DNA of 64,000 nt from Litoreibacter ponti (GCF_003054285.1 NZ_QBKS01000001.1:2046001-2110000), one strand, 5' to 3'. Positions 1 through 8,862 are shown, numbered from the stretch's first letter. Notes: generated from the letters alone by a model not told the origin. Program-made: numbers and translations.

Positions 1-965
1 CCAAGATAGGCCGCGAACACCCGCGGCTTGACCAGCGCCCAGACGGCGATGGCGGCGGGGATGCAGCTGACGCCACCGGCCAGCATGAAGGACATCGCGG
101 CGCCGGGGCTCATGCCTTGGGTCAAAAGCGCATCGACCAGCGGCACGGCCGCATAGCCGTTCAGATAAGCAGGCGCGCCCACCAGGGCCCCCAGCACGAC
201 CGGCCAGACACCGCTGCCACCCAGCACGGAAGAGACCAGCTCTGCGGGCACATAGAGCACCATCAGGTTCTCCAAAAGATACGCCAAAAACAACCACTTG
301 GCGAGGAAGGCAAGGTTCTCCCATGCGGCGGATTTGAACACCTCGACCCGCTTGGGCTCAGACCAGAAGCGCCATACGGGCGTGCCTTTGAAGGGCGATC
401 CGCAGCCGCAGCCGCCTTGGCTGACCTCGCGCAGGGGATCGACGAAGATCGGCGTGCGGGCGAGCGCCATGGTCGCAAAACCGCCGAACAGGCCAAGGCC
501 CACGGCAGACGCCGTCTTGGCAATCGCAAAATCCCAACCCAGCGTGCCGGAGGTGATCAGGAACATCGCCGGATCCATCAGCGGCGAGGCGAGCCAAAAG
601 GCCATCACCGCCGACAAGGGCACGCCCGCCACGAGAAGCGCGGCGATGAACGGGATCACCTCGCAGGAACAAAACGGCGCAAGCCCGCCCAGAAGCGCGG
701 CAAGGAAGATCATGCGGCTTTGGCGGCCCTTGAAGGCTTCGGCCACCACGGCCTCGGCCCCGGTGGCCTTGAGATAGCCAATCGCCAGAACCGCAAACAG
801 GATGAAGAGGCCGGTATGGCCCATGGACTCGAGCGTACCCTGCAGCACGGGGCCGACCTGCGCGGTGTCGAGCAGCGCCAACAGCGCCAGTATCGCAGCG
901 CTGGTCAGCCAGACCTTGGGCAGTTTGGCCCAGATGGCGGGGGGCGATTGGGTCAGGTCAGCCAT
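1..965 (-). CDS. YraQ/ArsP-type permease, 3' end outside the window
   Basis: Integral membrane permease of the UPF0718 (YraQ/ArsP) family; some members export trivalent organoarsenicals, others are unassigned. About 321 codons are visible and the frame runs off the left edge. Hydrophobic helices alternate with short loops, and the family signature PFCSCEVIPFI is present near residue 100. A cysteine-rich loop (GGCGCGS) sits near residue 185 and could bind metal or metalloid. The ATG at 963-965 overlaps the end of the upstream arsR-type gene by 8 bases, so the two are translationally coupled and repression by that regulator is likely. Substrate is inferred only; organoarsenical, metal or another soft ion are all possible. 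Confidence 0.85.
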   Translation of the reverse strand, partial: MADLTQSPPAIWAKLPKVWLTSAAILALLALLDTAQVGPVLQGTLESMGHTGLFILFAVLAIGYLKATGAEAVVAEAFKGRQSRMIFLAALLGGLAPFCSCEVIPFIAALLVAGVPLSAVMAFWLASPLMDPAMFLITSGTLGWDFAIAKTASAVGLGLFGGFATMALARTPIFVDPLREVSQGGCGCGSPFKGTPVWRFWSEPKRVEVFKSAAWENLAFLAKWLFLAYLLENLMVLYVPAELVSSVLGGSGVWPVVLGALVGAPAYLNGYAAVPLVDALLTQGMSPGAAMSFMLAGGVSCIPAAIAVWALVKPRVFAAYL

Positions 966-1290
966 GGTGATGGTCCTCGAGATCGGCGCAGCATTCGGCC
1001 AGCAGGAAGTCATTGAGCCGCTTGAACGTCGCGGTGTCGGCCATCGCGCAGATCACCGAACGCCCCTGCCGGGTCTGCTGGATCAGCCCGGAATTTGCGA
1101 GAATTTTCAGATGGTGGGTCAGGTTCGCGCCCGAAAGCCCGGTCGCCTCGCCCAACGACCCGATGCTCATGCCTTGCGCGCCTGATCGGGTCAGGGTGCG
1201 CAACAGCTGCAAGCGCTGCTCTGATCCAAGGGCGGCATAGGCGCTGGCGGCTTCGACAAGGGACAGGTCGGGGTCGATAAATGTTTTCAT
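958..1290 (-). CDS. ArsR/SmtB-family metal(loid)-responsive repressor
   Basis: A 110-residue winged-helix repressor that should bind its own promoter and release it on metal or metalloid binding. The DNA-recognition helix lies around residues 50-68 (TGLSGANLTHHLKIL). The C-terminus ends ECCADLEDHHHG: a vicinal Cys pair (C100, C101) and three His, close in position to the C-terminal cysteine site known in AfArsR-type arsenite sensors, so As(III) or a similar thiophilic ion is the likely inducer. It is first in a two-gene operon with the YraQ/ArsP permease. A TATAAT sequence ends only 9 bases before the ATG, so the mRNA is probably leaderless or nearly so. Confidence 0.9.
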   Translation of the reverse strand: MKTFIDPDLSLVEAASAYAALGSEQRLQLLRTLTRSGAQGMSIGSLGEATGLSGANLTHHLKILANSGLIQQTRQGRSVICAMADTATFKRLNDFLLAECCADLEDHHHG

Positions 1291-1292
1291 GA

Positions 1293-1308
1293 TTCTATAA
1301 TTATAGAA
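1293..1308. promoter_or_regulatory. Perfect 16-base palindromic operator for the ArsR-type repressor
   Basis: The sequence TTCTATAATTATAGAA is a perfect dyad whose edge lies 2 bases before the arsR start codon. On the minus strand it contains a consensus -10 hexamer (TATAAT), with TTGCCA about 15 bases upstream as a possible -35. A repressor bound here would block RNA polymerase directly. The same dyad lies 47 bases upstream of the divergent glycosylase gene and might affect it too. Confidence 0.75.
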
Positions 1309-1355
1309 ATGTAAAAATTATGGCAATCCCCTTTCGCGCGTCCTAAGTCTGGGCC

Positions 1356-1943
1356 ATGCCGCTCGACACCCTGAAATCCGACCTTGCCGCCTGCACAATC
1401 TGCGCGGACCGCTTTGCCGCAACCCATACCGCGCACGCGCCCAAGCCGTTGGTCTGGTTCGAGCCAAGTGCGCGGGTTCTGATCGCTTCACAAGCCCCCG
1501 GAATGCGCGCCCACCTAGGGCCGGTGCCGTTCATGGACGCCTCTGGCGTGCGGTTGCGGGACTGGCTGGGGCTGGACGAGGCGCGGTTCTACGACCGCAG
1601 CAAACTGGCCATCGTGCCGATGGGGTTCTGCTTTCCGGGCTATGACGCAGATGGCGGCGACCTGCCGCCACCCGCAATCTGCGCGCGCACATGGCGGGCG
1701 CGCGTTTTGGCGGCCTTGCCAGAGGTCAAGCTAACACTGCTGATCGGTGCGCGCGCGCAAAGCTGGCACCTTGGCCCCGGCCGCATGACGGACCGGGTGG
1801 CCGACTGGCGCGCCCATGCGCCGGATGTCTTCCCCCTGCCCCATCCGTCCTGGCGCAACACCGCGTGGCTCAAGCGCAACCCGTGGTTCGAGGCAGAGCT
1901 GCTGCCCGCCCTGCGCGCACGCGTGGCGGAGGTGATGGCGTGA
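1356..1943 (+). CDS. Uracil-DNA glycosylase superfamily protein, copy 1 of a tandem pair
   Basis: A 195-residue protein of the uracil-DNA glycosylase superfamily, probably acting in base-excision repair. Four cysteines (C13, C16, C92, C109) have the CxxC ... C-x16-C spacing typical of the 4Fe-4S cluster of family 4 enzymes. The C-terminal active-site loop is LPHPSWRNTAWL. Motif 1 reads ASQAPGMRAHLGPVPF, departing from the GQAPG and G-x-PF pattern kept in the next gene, so this copy may have altered activity. It overlaps the second copy by 4 bases (GTGA). The family is clear; the substrate is not. Confidence 0.8.
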   Translation: MPLDTLKSDLAACTICADRFAATHTAHAPKPLVWFEPSARVLIASQAPGMRAHLGPVPFMDASGVRLRDWLGLDEARFYDRSKLAIVPMGFCFPGYDADGGDLPPPAICARTWRARVLAALPEVKLTLLIGARAQSWHLGPGRMTDRVADWRAHAPDVFPLPHPSWRNTAWLKRNPWFEAELLPALRARVAEVMA

Positions 1944-2527
1944 GCCTTGAGGCGCTGAAATCCGACCTTGCCAGCTGCACGATCTGCGCGGACCGCTTCG
2001 CGGCGACCCATACCGGCCATGCGCCACGCCCGGTCGTCTGGTTCGACCGGGGCGCGCGGCTGCTGATCGCGGGGCAGGCCCCCGGCGCGCGGGTGCATGA
2101 AAGCGGCCAGCCTTTCACCGATCCGTCTGGCGACCGGCTGCGCGACTGGATGGGGGTGGATGAGGCGACATTCTACGACCGCACGCGCGTGGCGATCCTG
2201 CCCATGGCGTTCTGCTTCCCGGGCTATGATGCAAAAGGCTCCGACCTGCCGCCGCCGCCGGTCTGTGCGCAGACATGGCGCGCGCCGCTGCTGGACGCGC
2301 TGCCGGAGATCAAACTGACCCTGTTGATCGGCGGCTATGCGCAGAAATTCCACCTTGGGACCCGCAACGTGACCGAGACGGTCGCGGCCTGGCGCGACCA
2401 CGCGCCTGGGATTATCCCCTTGCCGCACCCGTCCTGGCGCAATACCGCATGGCTCAAGCGCAACCCGTGGTTCGAGGCCGAGCTGCTGCCGGTGCTGCGC
2501 GCCCGTGTTCAAGAGGCCCTCACATGA
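1940..2527 (+). CDS. Uracil-DNA glycosylase superfamily protein, copy 2 of a tandem pair
   Basis: Second copy of the glycosylase-like gene, also 195 residues. The GTG start at 1940 overlaps the previous stop and aligns exactly with the start of copy 1; an open frame continues upstream but only as an overlap with copy 1. Motif 1 is the canonical-looking GQAPGARVHESGQPF, the four cysteines are at the same positions (13, 16, 92, 109), and the HPSWRNTAWLKRNPWFEAELL segment (given here in parts: HPSWRN, WLKRNPW) matches copy 1 exactly. This copy looks the more likely to be catalytically conventional. Its stop overlaps the SseB-domain gene by ATGA. Confidence 0.82.
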   Translation: MSLEALKSDLASCTICADRFAATHTGHAPRPVVWFDRGARLLIAGQAPGARVHESGQPFTDPSGDRLRDWMGVDEATFYDRTRVAILPMAFCFPGYDAKGSDLPPPPVCAQTWRAPLLDALPEIKLTLLIGGYAQKFHLGTRNVTETVAAWRDHAPGIIPLPHPSWRNTAWLKRNPWFEAELLPVLRARVQEALT

Positions 2528-3297
2528 CGCCCATCGATGTCGCCCACGCCGCCATGGAGGCCGCGCCCGACGATGATGCCGCCCGGCTGCGCTTCTACGA
2601 GCGTTTGGGCGACGCGGAGTTGGAGCTGCTGCTGGAGGCCGAGCCGGAGGGCGACCAAATCGCCCCGCAGGTCTTCCCGGTGGACGGGGTCGACTACGTG
2701 CTGGCCTTTGACCGGACTGAGCGGCTCGCGGCCTTTGCCGAGGCGACCGTGCCCCATGTGACCCTGTCGGGCCGGGTGCTGGCGGGGATACTCGCGGGCC
2801 AGGGCATCGGGCTGGGCGTGAACGTGGATGTCGCGCCATCGTCGATCCTGATTCCGCCCGACGCGGTCGCGTGGCTGGCCGACACGCTCGCCCATGGCCC
2901 GGCGCAGGCGCAGGATGCTCCGTCAGAGATCCGCGCGCCTGCGGGCTTGCCGGAAAGCCTGATCACCGCGCTCGACGCCAAGCTCGCGACCGCCGCAGGG
3001 CTGGCGCAAGCGGCCTATCTGGCGGGCGTCACGTATCGCAGCGGCACCCGTGGCCACATGCTGGCCTTCGTGGGGGCGGAGCCCGCCGCGGAAGCCGCGC
3101 TGGCCCGCGCGGCGAACGAGGCACTGGTCTTTTCCGGCATCGAGGCGGGCGCGCTGGATGTGACGTTCCTGGACGCGAGATCGACCATCGTCGGCGCGCT
3201 CACCAAGCACGGGCTGCGTTTTGACCTGCCCCAGCCGATCGAACCCGCGGCCCGCCCCGCTCCCGGCAGCGATCCGGAGAAGCCCCCAAGCCTGTGA
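2524..3297 (+). CDS. SseB-domain protein
   Basis: A 257-residue soluble protein with an SseB-type N-terminal domain: features are the FYERLGDAELELLLE segment near residues 25-40, the VFPVDGVDYVLAFDR strand near 50-65, and an SGRVLAGILAG helix near 85. The C-terminal half resembles the SseB C-terminal enhanced-sensitivity domain. The biochemical role of these domains in bacteria is poorly known. The ATG at 2524 overlaps the stop of the preceding glycosylase-like gene, so the three genes form one unit; a functional link is not obvious. Confidence 0.75.
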   Translation: MTPIDVAHAAMEAAPDDDAARLRFYERLGDAELELLLEAEPEGDQIAPQVFPVDGVDYVLAFDRTERLAAFAEATVPHVTLSGRVLAGILAGQGIGLGVNVDVAPSSILIPPDAVAWLADTLAHGPAQAQDAPSEIRAPAGLPESLITALDAKLATAAGLAQAAYLAGVTYRSGTRGHMLAFVGAEPAAEAALARAANEALVFSGIEAGALDVTFLDARSTIVGALTKHGLRFDLPQPIEPAARPAPGSDPEKPPSL

Positions 3298-3305
3298 GCC
3301 AATCC

Positions 3306-3332
3306 GGCTTCGTTTTGGCAAAAATACTCAAA
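3306..3332 (+). repeat. Dispersed intergenic motif, copy A
   Basis: Begins 9 bases after the SseB-gene stop, between convergent genes. The core has GCTTCGTTTTGG followed by CAAAAATACTCAAA and is identical over 26 bases to the copy at 34511-34536; an inverted pair of near copies lies at 30571-30652. A GC-rich CCCCGCAGGGCCCGCC tail follows. Probably a structured 3'-end or repeat element. Confidence 0.75.
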
Positions 3333-3349
3333 CGCCCCGCAGGGCCCGC

Positions 3350-4279
3350 CTAATACCCGGCGTCCCGGTCGACTTGGTGCAGAAACGGCTCGCCCGCCTC
3401 GCCCCGGCGCACATTCTCCGCCACGACCTGGGCCGCGGTCACCGCGCGGGTCTCGGAGGCGATATGGGGCGTGACGACCACTTTGGGATGCGCCCAAAAG
3501 GGATGATCTGCAGGCAGCGGCTCGACATCGAACACATCCAGCACAGCGTGGCCCAAGCCGCCCGCGAGGGCGGCGAGCAGCGCGTCATCATCCACCAGCG
3601 GACCGCGACCCGGGTTCAAAAGGCACGCGCCCGGCGCGAGCAGCGCCAGACGCTCGGCATTGATCACATGGGTCGTGGCGGGCGTGGCGGGCAGCAAAAG
3701 CACCACGATATCCGCGGCGCGCAAAGCGGGCGCGAGCCCGCTTTCCCCGTGATGACACGTCACGCCCTCCAAACTCTTCTCCAAGCGCACCCAGCCATGG
3801 ACCTCGAAATTCAGCGCGGCCAGCGCCTGCGCGCAGGCCGACCCCAAGGCCCCCAGCCCCAGGACACAGACCTTGCGCTCGCGCGCCAGAGGCGGCGCGG
3901 AGCCCGCGCGCCAGATACCATCCTGGCCCTGCAGATGCGTGTCCATGCCAAGGTGAAAGCGCAGCGCGTGGCCCATGACCCATTCGACCATGCCTTCGGT
4001 CAAACCGTGATCGACCATCCGGCACAGCGGCACCTGCAAGGTTTCGTTTGTGACCATCGTCTCGACCCCAGCCCAAAGGCTCAACACCGCTTTCAGCCGC
4101 TTAAACGGCGTGAAGTCCAGCTGGCCCTTTGAGGGGCCATAGATCACATATTCCACTTCGGCCGGGTCCATCTCCGGCGACAGGTTAACCGCCAATCCGG
4201 CGGCCTCGAACGCCGCACGCAAAGGGGCTTCGTAGTCGTCATACCCGGGCGAGCCGGAGGCGAAGAGCACATTGATCAT
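3350..4279 (-). CDS. ghrA: Glyoxylate/hydroxypyruvate reductase A (D-2-hydroxyacid dehydrogenase)
   Basis: A 309-residue NAD(P)H-dependent 2-hydroxyacid dehydrogenase that should reduce glyoxylate to glycolate and hydroxypyruvate to glycerate. The Rossmann motif GLGALGSACAQAL is near residue 142, the catalytic Arg is in NPGRGPLVDDD, Glu in DVFDVEPLP and His in VVVTPHIAS. The start fits GhrA-type enzymes (MINVLFASG). It lies 12 bases downstream of rodA in the same direction and could be transcribed as the tail of the cell-shape operon, although the enzyme has no obvious role there. Confidence 0.88.
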   Translation of the reverse strand: MINVLFASGSPGYDDYEAPLRAAFEAAGLAVNLSPEMDPAEVEYVIYGPSKGQLDFTPFKRLKAVLSLWAGVETMVTNETLQVPLCRMVDHGLTEGMVEWVMGHALRFHLGMDTHLQGQDGIWRAGSAPPLARERKVCVLGLGALGSACAQALAALNFEVHGWVRLEKSLEGVTCHHGESGLAPALRAADIVVLLLPATPATTHVINAERLALLAPGACLLNPGRGPLVDDDALLAALAGGLGHAVLDVFDVEPLPADHPFWAHPKVVVTPHIASETRAVTAAQVVAENVRRGEAGEPFLHQVDRDAGY

Positions 4280-4291
4280 GGACAGAGGACC

Positions 4292-5431
4292 TTAACGCGG
4301 ACGGTGGACATGGGCGCTCTGCATGAGCCCGAAGGCGATCAGCAGGACCAGCATCGCGGAGCCGCCGTAGCTCACCATCGGCAGCGGCACGCCCACCACC
4401 GGGGCCAGCCCCATCACCATGGACATGTTGACGGCAAAGAACAAAAAGAAGGTCAGCCCGATCCCCAGCGTCAGCAGCGACGCAAAGCGGTCCTTGTTCG
4501 ACAGCGCCGAGATCACGCAGAAGACCAGCACCAGCACGTATAGCGCCAGCAGGGAAATTCCGCCCACAAAGCCAAACTCCTCAGCCAGTGTCGTGAAGAT
4601 GAAGTCGGTATGCTTCTCCGGCAGGAAGTTCAGCCGCGACTGCGTGCCTTGCATATAGCCGCGCCCGGTCCAGCCACCGGAGCCCAGCGCGATCTTCGAT
4701 TGCGTGATGTGATACCCCGCCCCAAGCGGGTCGGAGGCGGGGTCGATGAACGTGTCGATCCGGCGGTATTGGTAGTCCTTCAGAAGTTGCCAGGTCGTAC
4801 CACGGCTCTCGAACACCGCGCCCACAAGCCCCGCAGCGGCGCCAATCACCGCAGCGAAATAAGCCCAATGCACGCCCGCCAGAAACATCAAGCCACCACC
4901 GCCGAATACTAGCAACAGCGCCGTGCCGAGGTCCGGCTGGCGCAGCACCAGAAACACCGGAAGCGCGATGATCAGCACCGGCAGGAACACCCAGAACGGA
5001 CGGGAGATTTTCTTTATATCGACCCAGTCATAATAAGCCGCGAGGAACATCACCAAGGTGATCTTGGTCAGCTCCGACGGCTGCAATCGCATGAAGCCCA
5101 GGTCGATCCACCGTTGCGCGCCCATCCCGGTGACCCCGAAAAATTCCACGCCGATCAGCAATAGGATCGACAGGCCATATGCGAGTCCGGCGATGTTGCG
5201 CAGGAACCAGACAGGCACCATCGCCACGAGGAACATCAGGAACAAGCCCAACGCGAACCGCTTCATCTGCGGCTCGGCCCACGGGTTCAACGAACCACCA
5301 GCCACCGAGTAAAGCATCAGGAAACCCACGCTCGCGATGGCCGTCAGCAGCAGCACCACCGGCCAGTTCAGGTACAGCACCTTGGACAGCCCGGACGGCA
5401 CCGATTTGACGTTATACTCGAGGTAACTCAT
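4292..5431 (-). CDS. rodA: Peptidoglycan glycosyltransferase RodA
   Basis: A 379-residue SEDS-family membrane enzyme that polymerises lipid II glycan chains in the lateral wall together with PBP2. About ten hydrophobic segments are visible; the conserved RQPDLGTALLL region is near residue 163, and the C-terminal region with MVMGLAPVVGVPLPMVSYGG (20 residues) is the SEDS signature. The ATG overlaps the mrdA stop by 4 bases, so synthesis is coupled to its transpeptidase partner. Confidence 0.96.
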   Translation of the reverse strand: MSYLEYNVKSVPSGLSKVLYLNWPVVLLLTAIASVGFLMLYSVAGGSLNPWAEPQMKRFALGLFLMFLVAMVPVWFLRNIAGLAYGLSILLLIGVEFFGVTGMGAQRWIDLGFMRLQPSELTKITLVMFLAAYYDWVDIKKISRPFWVFLPVLIIALPVFLVLRQPDLGTALLLVFGGGGLMFLAGVHWAYFAAVIGAAAGLVGAVFESRGTTWQLLKDYQYRRIDTFIDPASDPLGAGYHITQSKIALGSGGWTGRGYMQGTQSRLNFLPEKHTDFIFTTLAEEFGFVGGISLLALYVLVLVFCVISALSNKDRFASLLTLGIGLTFFLFFAVNMSMVMGLAPVVGVPLPMVSYGGSAMLVLLIAFGLMQSAHVHRPR

Positions 5432-7371
5432 GCCTGCGTCTCGGGTGGGGTTGGGTCAGACGGGTCCCACACGGGCAACTTGCCCAGCGCAGAGCTGATA
5501 CGCCCGCGCTGCGACTGCGGGTAGGAATTGAGCGAGGGCATACCGCCCTCTTGCGCGGCAAGAATGATGTCGCGCGCAATCGGCGCTGCCGCGGTGGAGC
5601 CGCCGCCGCCATGCTCCACCACGACCGAGATCGCGTATTTCGGCTTATCAAAGGGCGCAAAGCCCACGAACAGCGCGTGGTCGCGCCGCTCCCATGGCAG
5701 GTCTTCGTTGCGGAACACGCCCCGCGCGCGCTCGGCGGCGGTGATGTTGCGCACCTGGCTGGTGCCGGTCTTGCCCGCCATGCGCAGGCTCTTGTCCGCG
5801 ATGCGGGAGCTGTAGGCCGTACCACGGCTCTCGTTGGACACGGCGAACATGGCGTCCTGAATATAGCGCATCTGGTTCTCGTTAAGCCCCAGCGGCGCGC
5901 CGGTGCCCAGCGGCGTCTCGACATCATTGACCGAGCGCACAAGGCGTGGGGTCACGGCGCGGTTGGTCGCCAGACGGGCGGTCATGATCGCCAGCTGCAG
6001 GGGCGAGGTCAGCACGAGGCCCTGCCCGATGGAGGCGTTCAGGCTGTCGCCGATCACCCAATCATTGCCGCGGTTCTCGCGCTTCCACGCCTTGGTGGGC
6101 ATGATGCCGGTGGCTACCGCGGACATCGGCACATCGTGCCGCTCCCCCAGCCCAAGACGGCGGCCCATGGCGGATATCTTTTCGATCCCCACCCGCTGGG
6201 CCAGCTCGTAATAGTAGACGTCGCAGCTTTGCTTGAGCGAGTTGCGCAGGTTCATGCGCCCGTGGCCGCCGCGCTTCCAGCAGTGGAAACGGCGCGAGGC
6301 GAGCTCGGTGTGGCCCACGCAACGGATCGTCTCTTCGGGGCCGATCTCGCCCGCCTCCAAAGCGGCCAGTGCCGTGACCATCTTGAAGGTCGAGCCGGGC
6401 GGGTAGAGACCCTGCACCGCCTTGTTGGCGAGCGGGCGGTACTTGTTCTCGGTCAGGCTCGCGTAGTCCTTCACCGAGATGCCCCGCACGAAGAGGTTCG
6501 GATCGAAGGCGGGCGCGGAGCCGATGGCGAGCAGATCGCCCGTCTCCACATCCATCACCACTGCGGCCGCACTTTCGCCCGACAGGCGGGCCTGGGTGAA
6601 GTTCTGCAGGCGCGTGTCTATGGTCAGCTGCACGCTGGAGCCCTTCTGGCTCTCGTCGCGGCCCAGCTCGCGCATGACGCGGCCGCGCGCGTTGACCTCG
6701 ACCCGCTTTGTGCCCGCCTTGCCGCGCAGGGCACGCTCAAGCTTGTTCTCGGTGCCGGTCTTGCCGATCTGGAACTTCGGGATCTGCAGCAGCGGGTCCT
6801 TGTCGTCGATCCGGCTGAGATCATAGTCCGACACCGGGCCCACGTATCCCACGATATGGGCAAAATCCGCCCCCCGCGGATACATGCGCGACAGGCCGAA
6901 CTCGGGATGCACACCGGGCAAAGCCGGGGCGTTGACGGCGACCTGGCTGATATCCTCCCAACTGAGACGATCGGCGATGGTCACCGGCACCAGCCGCGAG
7001 CGTTTGCGCAGCTCTTCACGGATACGCTCGAGATCCTCCATCGTCATGGGGATCAGCTTGGACAGGTCGTGCAGCACCTTCTCGACGTCATCGACCTCGT
7101 CGCGCACGATGGTCACGCGGTAGTTCTGCTCGTTGCCCGCGATCAGCAGCCCGTTGCGGTCAAAGATTTGCCCGCGCGCGGGGGGCAGCAGGCGGATGTT
7201 GATGCGGTTCTCTTCGGCTAGCAGGCGGAACTGATCGGCTTGCTCGACCTGCAGGTGGCGCATGCGCAGTCCCAGAAGCCCGGCAAAAGCGGCCATGCCG
7301 CCACCAAGCACCAGACCGCGGCGCGAGATGATCGCGGCGCTTTCCTCGATATCCTTCTGCGCGCGTCTCAT
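5428..7371 (-). CDS. mrdA: Penicillin-binding protein 2 (peptidoglycan D,D-transpeptidase)
   Basis: A 647-residue class B penicillin-binding protein that crosslinks peptidoglycan in the elongasome. It has a cytoplasmic start, one transmembrane anchor at about residues 18-38, a dimerisation/pedestal region, and a transpeptidase domain with the three expected motifs: SxxK (S327-TF-K330), SxD (S382-C-D384, where SxN or SxD is usual) and KTGT (534-537). It overlaps both neighbours: mreD by 4 bases upstream and rodA by 4 bases downstream. Confidence 0.96.
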   Translation of the reverse strand: MRRAQKDIEESAAIISRRGLVLGGGMAAFAGLLGLRMRHLQVEQADQFRLLAEENRINIRLLPPARGQIFDRNGLLIAGNEQNYRVTIVRDEVDDVEKVLHDLSKLIPMTMEDLERIREELRKRSRLVPVTIADRLSWEDISQVAVNAPALPGVHPEFGLSRMYPRGADFAHIVGYVGPVSDYDLSRIDDKDPLLQIPKFQIGKTGTENKLERALRGKAGTKRVEVNARGRVMRELGRDESQKGSSVQLTIDTRLQNFTQARLSGESAAAVVMDVETGDLLAIGSAPAFDPNLFVRGISVKDYASLTENKYRPLANKAVQGLYPPGSTFKMVTALAALEAGEIGPEETIRCVGHTELASRRFHCWKRGGHGRMNLRNSLKQSCDVYYYELAQRVGIEKISAMGRRLGLGERHDVPMSAVATGIMPTKAWKRENRGNDWVIGDSLNASIGQGLVLTSPLQLAIMTARLATNRAVTPRLVRSVNDVETPLGTGAPLGLNENQMRYIQDAMFAVSNESRGTAYSSRIADKSLRMAGKTGTSQVRNITAAERARGVFRNEDLPWERRDHALFVGFAPFDKPKYAISVVVEHGGGGSTAAAPIARDIILAAQEGGMPSLNSYPQSQRGRISSALGKLPVWDPSDPTPPETQA

Positions 7372-7964
7372 CCGATCGCCCCGCTTGCCTCTAGCTCGCC
7401 CGGTTTCACCCGCCGTACCCGCAGCATAAAGTGCACCACGGCGATGACAAAGGGGTAGGCCAGCGCGGTCGTCAAAATTTGAAGCAGCGTCGTCGTGAAG
7501 GCCGCCTGCGGCACCGCGAAGATGGCGAGCATCAGCGCGTTACCGAGCGTGATGGCCGCGAAGGTTCCCGCCACCAGCGGCACCTCGAACGGGATTGGCA
7601 ACTCTGTCGAGCCCGCGCTTCGCGTGCGCAGCACCTCATAGCCGATGAGCGAAATCGCGGCCCACAGCCCGACCGGGCGCAAAAACAGGATGTCGGCCAG
7701 CAGGTGCACGCCCACAATCAGCAGGACCGGAGCCCATCGAGGACGGCGCATGATAAAGGCGGCGGTAAAGCAGAACAGCAGGTCCGGCCCCGGAATGCGC
7801 CCGCCCCCGCCCTCGCGCACCAGCTCGCCCGAGATCGGGTCGATCAAGGTCACGGCGGCGGGTAGCGTGCCCAAAGGCAAGAGCTTGACGAAGATCGCGA
7901 TCATGCAGACGACCAGAAAGACCACGCGGTAGAGAAACCGTCGGGAGGTGATCGGATCAACCAT
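7368..7964 (-). CDS. mreD: Rod shape-determining protein MreD
   Basis: A 198-residue polytopic membrane protein of the elongasome. It has about five hydrophobic segments and the family's typical weak sequence conservation, so the call depends on both composition and position between mreC (8-base overlap) and mrdA (4-base overlap). A basic C-terminal tail (LRVRRVKPGE) follows the last helix. It probably bridges the MreB/MreC scaffold and the RodA-PBP2 synthase. Confidence 0.92.
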   Translation of the reverse strand: MVDPITSRRFLYRVVFLVVCMIAIFVKLLPLGTLPAAVTLIDPISGELVREGGGGRIPGPDLLFCFTAAFIMRRPRWAPVLLIVGVHLLADILFLRPVGLWAAISLIGYEVLRTRSAGSTELPIPFEVPLVAGTFAAITLGNALMLAIFAVPQAAFTTTLLQILTTALAYPFVIAVVHFMLRVRRVKPGELEASGAIG

Positions 7965-8862
7965 CGGTCGCCTCCACCTGGTCGATCTCGGTGGGCGGGG
8001 TCTCGTCCACGGCGATCAGCCGCCCGGTCGTGTCGATCCCTTCAGCCGCGGGGGTGCGCATCACCCGCAGGAACTCCAGACGACCGTAATCGGCCGAAAG
8101 CTTCACACGCAGGCGGCGGTCCGCGCCCTGCACGATCTGGCCCACCAGAATATCAGCCGGGAAGACCTTGCCGTCGCCGGATGTCACGACCCGGTCGCCG
8201 GGCCGCACATCCTCGACGTTGTCGACAATATCAATCGGCGGGGCGAGCGTGTTGTCACCGATCAGCAGCGCCTTCTGTCCCGACGGCTGGATCGTCACCG
8301 GCACCCGGCTGTTGGTGTCGGTCAGCAGGATCACCCGTGAGGTGCTGTCGCCCACTCCTGCAATCCGGCCCACAAGCCCGAGCCCGTCCATCGTCGCCCA
8401 GCCATCACGGATGCCGTCCCGCGCGCCCACGTTCAGCAGCACCGAGCGGCGGAAGGGCGAGCCGTTATCCGTCAGCACCACGCCGGTCACAAAGGTCAGC
8501 TCCGCGTTCAGGCGCACCTTGTTCAAATCCAGAAGGCGGGCGTTCTCCTGCTCCAGCTGGATCGCGGCCTCGCGCCAGCTCTTCATCTGCTGCAGCTCGC
8601 GGCGCAGTTCCTGATTTTGCTCGTAGATGCGGGCGTAGCTCTGGAAATCCTCAAACATGCGCCCCACGCGGGTCACCGGGGCCAGCGCCCAGTCGAAGGA
8701 CGGCACCACGGTGTCCACCACATTGGCTCGGAACCGCTCGACCCGTGGGTTGTCGATGCGCCAGATGCCGAAGATGGCAAGCAGGAACAAAACCAGGACC
8801 CCGATCAGAACGCGTCTGACGGGGCGGGCATAATCCTCTTGTCCGCGTCGGTCTATCGCCAT
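7957..8862 (-). CDS. mreC: Rod shape-determining protein MreC
   Basis: A 301-residue single-pass inner-membrane scaffold: a short cytoplasmic N-terminus, one transmembrane helix at about residues 17-36, a coiled coil around residues 75-110 (LRRELQQMKSWREAAIQLEQ), and the periplasmic beta domains characteristic of MreC, with sequences such as GRIAGVGDSTSRVILLTD near residue 170. It lies 39 bases downstream of mreB in the mre operon. Confidence 0.95.
   Translation of the reverse strand: MAIDRRGQEDYARPVRRVLIGVLVLFLLAIFGIWRIDNPRVERFRANVVDTVVPSFDWALAPVTRVGRMFEDFQSYARIYEQNQELRRELQQMKSWREAAIQLEQENARLLDLNKVRLNAELTFVTGVVLTDNGSPFRRSVLLNVGARDGIRDGWATMDGLGLVGRIAGVGDSTSRVILLTDTNSRVPVTIQPSGQKALLIGDNTLAPPIDIVDNVEDVRPGDRVVTSGDGKVFPADILVGQIVQGADRRLRVKLSADYGRLEFLRVMRTPAAEGIDTTGRLIAVDETPPTEIDQVEATDG

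Noticed and set aside
117..1016. 299-codon open frame on the plus strand
   Set aside because: Lies antisense to the permease and arsR genes; Arg/His/Gly-rich, with no domain and no ribosome site.
5551..7221. Long plus-strand frame of 556 codons opposite mrdA
   Set aside because: Composition is typical of a GC-rich antisense shadow; mrdA on the other strand has all transpeptidase motifs.
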